Assembly: GCA_037952775.1 (NCBI GenBank)
Contig: JBANAY010000003.1
Coordinates: 12,896,001-12,960,000 of the forward strand
Reading direction: 5' to 3'
DNA: 64,000 nt
Source of the DNA: Clonostachys chloroleuca
Taxonomy: Eukaryota; Ascomycota; Sordariomycetes; Hypocreales; Bionectriaceae
Position numbers and translations under genes: made by a program. Position 1 is the first letter of the stretch; every line of letters starts with the position of its first letter. Positions 58,084 to 64,000 of the stretch are shown in pieces. The notes below the pieces were generated by a model. That model saw only the letters and a list, made by a program, of their open reading frames with translations, did no database searches and was not told the DNA's origin.

Positions 58084-58741
58084 TGTTGGTGCCAAGCGGG
58101 CGATGGAGAGATATCGTCAACCACCGAGATAATCCATGAACGTTGAAGCCCGCAGCCAAGCCTGTTCGAACGCACACACAATTCACTAGCAAATACAATT
58201 AGGAATTCCGTGAAAGCCGGACCGGCTGCGGTTGCAAACGTAAGGTTCAATCGCACGATAGCCGCGGCCGCGATACAACCGACCTAGAAGGATCAGTTTC
58301 ACCGAGAGAGGTCAGTTAGTCAGGTTGGAAGGTTGCAACCTAACTGGACCCGATCGTCAAGGCCCTGACCTATCGGCTCGAGCATCCCTAGCCGGTAGGA
58401 TCTATCGCGAACTACGGCTCTGACGATCAACCGGATACCGAGTTATCGGCGCGAGCCCGATGACTCGAAGAGCGTTCTGATCCTATCAAACGTACGCATT
58501 GAAGAAAGGCAATAACCTCGGTCATCCGGATATGAAGATCCCTAACAAATTGTATGCTAACGGGATAATTGACGGATCTCATGAGCCCGGGCCCGGGCTG
58601 CACTCACGAGGTTACGATCAAGGGATTCCCTAGGATATAAGGGGCTACGGATCTCCTCTGTAATTACTAGTTAAGAAGCAACAGTCTCAATATATCCCTT
58701 TTACCTGTATAACTGGAAGCTGTTAGGTGGCGACACCAACA
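58084..58741 (-). mobile_element. Solo LTR, copy B (658 bp), with 5-bp target duplication
   Basis: Inverted copy of the LTR at 6007-6663: the terminal TGTTGGTG and CACCAACA are intact and TACTC flanks both sides (58079-58083, 58742-58746). Similarity to copy A runs the whole length, with scattered transitions and a few small indels. No internal retroelement sequence is present. Open frames in it, such as 57951-58256 (-), are LTR sequence and not genes. Confidence 0.93.
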
Positions 58742-58837
58742 TACTCATTGCATTCTCGTCATTCTCAAAAATAGTATAATAGAACGTCTTTATATCATTT
58801 AGGCAATATAGCAGCTCCTATTTCTATTTATTTAGAA

Positions 58838-59424
58838 CTACAAGAAAAAGAATGAGCTACAGGATATTCTCACCTCAGGACACCCTAGGGACATCATTTT
58901 ATTTATGATACTCAATCGTAAGCCAGAGAATAGTGCAGGTATATGATAGAAAGCGTTAAAGGCTTTAGAGAACTGTGGATGATTTATTGATTGCTCGAGC
59001 CTATCCTTCTTATTATCCGATTTAGATAGAGCGCTTAGCCGTGCCCACCATCTTCTTTCGAAATATGGATTCTTGCGTTGGGAAAAAAGTCCCATGGGGA
59101 AAGTTGATTTTTACGAGGTTTCCGGAAGGCGGGAGAAGACGTCCGGCAGCCAACTCAGATGCTGGTACTAGCTGATGTAACTCTGCTTCGTTGATGACTG
59201 CCGGTATGCGATTTGGAGTCATATGGCCGGCATCCTTTTTCTTCTCTAAAGAGCCTCTCCAGTGGTTTTACGTTGCTAGTGTCCAACTCTCTCGAACGTG
59301 AAAATGACAAGGCATCAAGTCTGACGAATGCTGACCCTAGGTGTCTGATCGACCTCTCTGTAGCTATTCGGTTTAGCGTAGTCTGATGTGCGGATCTTGG
59401 CATATTTGGAATGATTGAAGCCAT
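58838..59424 (-). pseudogene. DUF3723 protein relic
   Basis: Pieces in three frames give the order of a DUF3723 protein: RHLGSAFVRLDALSFSRSRE, NVKPLERLFREEK, RIPAVINEAELHQLV with PPSGNLVKINFPHG, and farther on RRWWARLSALSKSDNKKDRL, FNAFYHIPALFSGLRLS and INKMMSLGC. Frame changes after LFREEK (near 59250) and near 59090, and a missing segment between FPHG and RWW (the HGRHRI-type region), show decay. DUF3723 genes are recurrent cargo of Starship elements, although they occur elsewhere too. It lies about 100 bp beyond solo LTR B. Confidence 0.72.
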
Positions 59425-62100
59425 CTTACTGTACCTTATTGAAATAAGGTACCGTACTGTAGATATGTTGGTAAAACGTGCTTTTACATTAATATTTGCT
59501 ATGATGGGAGACAAAGGATACAGACAACTTCTCGGCTCGAGTGGACCAGAACTCGGATTATTGCCAAGAATTTGATATAGCCTGGGCTTTCACCTATCGA
59601 AATATCTTCCCTCTTGGATTCCACTAAAATTATTAGCGCTTAGTTTAGTACCGGCACAAAGGTACATAGTACATACTGTATGTACGTATGGCATTAGAAT
59701 TCAATAAACGTCATACAGGGCTGACCGAAAGGAGCGTCCGCTTTTTGGTTTCATCACACTTTACAAGATGCCTCTTTTCTAGATACAGTAGCAGCTTGTT
59801 CATATGTGACGAGGGGCTATTCATTTTGGAAACTCCAGCATCCTGTGCCAATCGAGCGGTCCGGCTCCCGGTCCTCTTGCCACCTTTCTATAGATGTATC
59901 TTTGACTTCTTCCACTCCTCGACCAATACACCTATATTCCCACAATCCCCCTCTGATACGGCGGTTGGTTTCCACTCCACTGTATAGTATAGCTCTCGTT
60001 GATCAACTCTTTGCCTATAATCTCAACAGCTTCCCATTCATCTACGGAGATTTCATCCACTATCGGAGGGGTGGGAGGATCCTCGGCGGTCGGACTTATG
60101 CTGGCACTCTCATTCCTTGCCTCTGCATCGCTGTCCTCGAGACTAGCTATCTCGGCAGTGAACCAGGCATAGTGCCTCAATAGAAGAGTCTATTAAGAAA
60201 TCGGCAGTTTCGTCATATATAGGAGCGGGGTCCGACACTACTTGAGCATACAACAGCTCTTCGGCGGCAGGGGCCTCGTTATTATGTGTATCTTTTATCG
60301 GATATATTAAACCAGATCAATTGTATTATCTTTCGACCAGTTTAGGCAATTAATAGAGTTAAGAATATAGTACCAATATAGAACAGTGGATCTTAAAAGA
60401 ATATGATTAGTAGAGTCAACTTGAATTATCAAATTAGCATAAAAAAGCTAACTGTATAATCAATTGTCTTTATACCAAAACGTCTCATGCTAAAACGTCT
60501 CATGCCAAATCGTCTTATGCTAAAAGGTTGTATAACGAATGAAAAGTGCCATATTATTCTACCTAAAATTTAAGGCTTTCTGTTACTTGGGACCTCCGGG
60601 AAATACGACCCGAACCGCCAAAACGCTGTACAGAAGTATCAGATCCTCAGACAGCTTGCGCTACATTCGTCACCCACACTTTCATGGACCGCTCAGGGAG
60701 CAATCCTAAGCTCGGCTTAATATACTTGTTGCTAACTGGCGAGAAGTAAATTACAGGGATAGAACCAGCGTAGCAAAAAAAGCTGGTTTTGATATTCTGA
60801 AGTATTCTTTTACAACCTTGATGCCTTATCTTATTATCTTAACCTGCGTTTGCAGGTAAAACTTGAAATCAGGCTGTATTGTATCTTTGTCTTTGCGCAC
60901 CCTCGTCCTGTTCAATTTGGTCAGTTAATCATAGCCACTTCGGTCGCTATACAGACTGAACTGGATTTGTAGCTACCAAGGAGAAATCACAGCTTTAACT
61001 AAACACAGCAGGAAACAGAACGAAAATAGATAATTCGCTTTAACTTCACGCATAATGATATTCCTCAATTCGAGGGATCGGCGCCTGGCGATATCTCGTA
61101 ATACGCAGTTCCAAGAGTTCATTCCGTTAACTCCATTACATTTTGCTGTGTTTGTGTGTAATTCAACGCTTTCACGAAAGAAGGTGTTTATAAGAACTCG
61201 TCAACGTCGGTGGATCGGATCACAGGTAGCAAAGACGAAGATATAAGGGGGAGGCAGGCTTTTGGAACCCGAAAGGCGGCCTTGATGAGCGATAAAGCTG
61301 AAACATCTCGGAGCAGTCGGAACACGGAAGACCCCGCCTGCGTAAAACGTTAAAGTATGATGATACTAATGAAGGAAACGAAAGATTGTATGTACGTCGT
61401 CAACCTGGCGATATATTTTGTTCTTCGCCACGGGAAAATACAGGTGGAAAAAGGGATATTTTTTTTTTTTTCTTCAAGATTGTTATTGACCGATGAAGTT
61501 GTTAGGACTTGAAATATGCACAAGGTCACGTGGTGTGACCAGACATTTTTACTACTACAGCTTCTGTGCTTTTCCCTGTTCCAAGTCTGTTCTAAGCGGC
61601 CAACGGTTGGCAACAGCACGATGCCCCAACTGTGTTTGTGTGTGAGGCGTTCTAGGGTCTGTGTACACACTCGCAGACGCACCCGCGCGATACGCTGTAA
61701 CGCGCTGTTGCCAGAATCAAACGGCGGCGAATTGCATGAGAGGTACTGAGATATACTGATGCATGCTCGTGCTGCGGCTCACATCGATGACTCATACCCT
61801 TCCACTACCCTGGTGAACCGTGGAAAATCACATGCTCGCAAGCTACCACTCCTCGCACCGTACCGCTCCCACACAAGGCTGTGCGACGCATTCGGTCATA
61901 GTCCTGCCGATCGAGGTCGCGTCAGCTTCGTGTCTGCTGCTGCAACTGACCAACCAGTTCAGTATGTGTGGGGACAAGCTCTTGTTCCGCGCCATTATTG
62001 GGCTACTGGCTCGCGGGCTTGCAGGCGCTACGACCTCCATGATCATTGGCCACCGTTCTTGCTCCTTCCTTCCTCTGACATACTTCAATCAACCACAGAT
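59425..62100. other. Long spacer without a supported gene
   Basis: 2.7 kb. Contains a short tandem repeat of AAAACGTCTCATGCTA-type units at about 60477-60525 and a T run near 61463. Open frames at 59688-60183 and 61516-62211 show no family or codon pattern that I trust. Confidence 0.4.
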
Positions 62101-62434
62101 GTCTCTCATGGCGAGACTGCAGAACAAGAAAAGGCAGCGCCCAGACGATGCCATATTACAAGATCATTCGGGAAACACAAAACCGGTGAAGAAGAGCAAG
62201 ACGAGAAGTGAAATCGAATACGACAACTGGGTGAACTGGAAACCCCCGCCGGGGTTCTACGACAGGCTGTCCAAGATCCATCTTATTCACAAGGCATTGG
62301 AAGAATTCGACCGACATACCAAGACACAACGCCACCGACACTTACGACCACGATTCTCGTTCCCGGTCGATGAGCATGTCAGCGGAGCAGTCTTATACGA
62401 CGACAATCCTCCTTGTTATTTTCATGCTCTATGA
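62101..62434 (+). CDS. Short hypothetical protein, possibly a fragment
   Basis: 110-aa frame from ATG 62101 (MSLMARLQNKKRQRPDDAIL). It contains YDNWVNWKPPPGFYDRLSKI, resembling an N-terminal segment (W..P..F.DRLSKI.L...AL.EFDR) that I associate with fungal hypothetical proteins of unknown role; the usual long C-terminal part is absent. The last 80 bases are shared with the 46.9-kb duplicated segment, where the frame is broken. It may be a fragment joined to a duplicated segment. The frame extends upstream to 61820 without a better start. Confidence 0.4.
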
Positions 62435-63339
62435 TTAGAATAATGATTAAGTCTTTCTCCAACCGCCATGCGAAGATCTGCCATATTTCTCATAGTTTGT
62501 TGCTCATATGTGGTAATTCCGCGCTGCTTTCCATTGTGTCCCTCTGCTGGTTTGAAATCTATAGGCGGTTGGCAAATAGCAACAAGGAGAAGCCCGTCTC
62601 GTATTTGCATATTATACTTCAATTCCCCGATGGTACTCGTGGTATGGTGAAAGGTTATCCCAGAGTTGTCGAGCTGGACCATGGATAGGCGCGATTGAAG
62701 AAGGCGCTTGCATCTTTTATACTTTTCAGAGTCGCTAGAAAGGTGCTGCAACGTATCCAAGACTGGTGAAAGCGTGCATGGTAATTTGGTGCCTTGTGTA
62801 AGTATTATATCAGGTAATTTGTTAGTCTGGTGAAGCCTGGCTATGCTTTGCGGTGAGGGCCTAGCCCGAAGCCGAATACTCTTGTTGGGTGATTTTTCGT
62901 CCAATGGAATAAATTGGCGCAGAGTCCACTTGAGTAGTGTGATATTCTCTCTTTCCTCCTCAAGGCTCTGAGAGTCCTTTGTATCTGCTACCAGATATAA
63001 AGTAATTGGGATAATAAGCTCTTGTAGCCCAAGCTCCTTGAATTTCTGGCTTGCTGTTTTGAGAATTGGAATGATACCACGGGTGTTTGAGTAGATAAAA
63101 GAAAGAATCTTTGCTAGGCTTAAAAACATTGAATAAAGTTCACTGGAATTAAGTGAATGCGTTTGAATTATGAAGGATATAAGAGAGGGTTCGAGGAGGT
63201 TGGAGAGTCTTTTGCAGGACCGCATGATCGGAAAGATGCTTTGGATGTCAAGCATCCTGAGGATAGTTACTAGAATCTCATTGGGCAAGTCAAGGAGGCT
63301 CTGTTGCGGCATTTTCGGAAAAGCCTTGCTGATAGACAT
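62422..63339 (-). CDS. F-box-like protein, intact copy
   Basis: 305-aa open frame from 63339 (MSISKAFPKMPQQ); an internal Met at 63312 would place the F-box closer to the N-terminus. Residues about 15-50, LLDLPNEILVTILRMLDIQS then FPIMRSCKRLSNLLEP, match an F-box (LP.EIL..I...L....L......CK...)). The rest, with FKELGLQELIIPITLYLVAD and LLKWTLRQFIPLDEKSPNK, has no known domain. F-box proteins hand substrates to SCF ubiquitin ligases; the target is unknown. A disrupted direct copy lies at 46870-48170 with its flanks, so this gene belongs to a repeated segment. Confidence 0.68.
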   Translation of the reverse strand: MSISKAFPKMPQQSLLDLPNEILVTILRMLDIQSIFPIMRSCKRLSNLLEPSLISFIIQTHSLNSSELYSMFLSLAKILSFIYSNTRGIIPILKTASQKFKELGLQELIIPITLYLVADTKDSQSLEEERENITLLKWTLRQFIPLDEKSPNKSIRLRARPSPQSIARLHQTNKLPDIILTQGTKLPCTLSPVLDTLQHLSSDSEKYKRCKRLLQSRLSMVQLDNSGITFHHTTSTIGELKYNMQIRDGLLLVAICQPPIDFKPAEGHNGKQRGITTYEQQTMRNMADLRMAVGERLNHYSNHRA

Positions 63340-64000
63340 GAATGGCAGACTGTTATTATAATTGAGGGCTGGGGTGAAATCAGCTTAGGGCTGGGAGGAA
63401 GAGCAATCCTTTATAGCTGGCGGATGGAGAGGCATACCGGACATTAGCCATTTCATAGCTGATGGATGGGTAGATATAACCGGGCATTAGCCGAGTTGAC
63501 CCAGCCCATTCTCAACGCATACGCACTTCCGCCCTGGCACTGGCGTCTGCCAGTGGGGCATGACAACCACCTCGAGGTGGCAATCGGACTAGCTAGAAGG
63601 ATGGACGGCATGATTGTGGCGACGAGTGCGTCGGGGAAGGCAGGCCGCATCAGCATCGGGAGCATCGTTCAATGTGGCTATTGGCGATGGGGCCGTTTCA
63701 GTGAGCAGTGCAACAAGGAATACCGCATAGGCCAGACTTGTGGCCTCATGCTGATCTATGAAACCGAAGAACAACCTACAATTTGTGCAGTGTTTGCCAC
63801 ATACGGAGGAAGCTTCGCCGTTACGACAAGATGTGGCAGGACGTTCGCCGCTAGCAGCACGAGGGGGAAAGCCTGCCACCGTTGAGCGAACTGCGAAGAA
63901 ATGCACGTGATACTCAAGCAGATTCAAGGGCTTAAAAAAGGATCATAACGCCCGCTGTCAGCCAATGTTCCTTGGAGTATGCCCCTTCCTCCTCCCTCTG
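63340..64000. other. Duplicated flank and window end
   Basis: 63340-63680 matches 47850-48170, including CGCATACGCACTTCCGCC and the CATCAGCATCGGGAGCATCG word. An internal near-repeat (GGCGGATGGAGAGGCATACC and CTGATGGATGGGTAGATATA) lies near 63419-63480. The open frames in both strands are shadows of this non-coding repeat. Confidence 0.5.

Noticed and set aside
59806..60183. Overlapping frames on both strands
   Set aside because: No family motif, and both strands are open equally, typical of chance in this spacer.
61516..62211. Plus-strand frames upstream of the short hypothetical gene
   Set aside because: Composition and residue use look random; no motif found.
1..64000. tRNA, rRNA or telomere repeats
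   Set aside because: No cloverleaf with A/B boxes that I could fold by eye, no rRNA-like sequence and no TTAGGG arrays were seen.

Overview
The window looks like nuclear DNA of a filamentous ascomycete (Pezizomycotina). Genes carry short GT-AG introns (mostly 48-69 nt), protein families are typically fungal (GH72, AA9, Zn2Cys6, NDT80-like, PNP/NB-ARC/TPR NLRs, DUF3435, DUF3723), and long blocks are almost pure A/T with TA-rich, stop-filled relics, the usual outcome of repeat-induced point mutation (RIP). I cannot name the species. All splicing was done by eye, and family names rest on recognised motifs, not on a search.

Left arm (1-15.3 kb), accessory and partly decayed: a GMC oxidoreductase cut by the window edge, a membrane-anchored GH72-like protein that has lost the expected acid/base Glu, a solo LTR with its target duplication, an AA9 LPMO pseudogene, a secreted EthD-domain protein, a Zn2Cys6 gene broken by an LTR fragment, an NLR pseudogene abutting an ABC transporter fragment, and a gene remnant without a start codon.

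Centre (15.4-39.3 kb), N-acetylglucosamine (GlcNAc) catabolic cluster: nag3-like GH3 N-acetylglucosaminidase (-), ngt1-like transporter (+), then about 12 kb of RIP-degraded transposons, then GlcNAc-6-phosphate deacetylase, GlcNAc hexokinase-like kinase, a RON1/NDT80-like regulator and a Gfo/Idh/MocA oxidoreductase (all +). Together they would release GlcNAc from chitin oligomers, import it, phosphorylate it and deacetylate it under a pathway-specific regulator. No glucosamine-6-phosphate deaminase is visible. The transposon island holds a RIP-ruined Gypsy element with both LTRs, a Tc1-like element inserted in its left LTR, and a second Tc1-like relic.

Right arm (39.3-64 kb), accessory: an A/T-rich block with an inverted relative of the Gypsy LTR and a 156-bp tandem duplication, then an apparently intact 818-aa DUF3435 tyrosine recombinase (the 'captain' family of Starship giant transposons) facing right. 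Behind it lie duplicated F-box-like genes, a duplicated 0.6-kb segment, a dimeric-barrel-like protein, a PNP/NB-ARC NLR whose TPR part lies inverted nearby with an NRPS-type reductase fragment, a C2H2 pseudogene, a second copy of the solo LTR in inverse orientation, and a DUF3723 relic. DUF3435, DUF3723 and NLRs together suggest the left end of a Starship or its ruins; this is inference, because no right end or empty site is visible.
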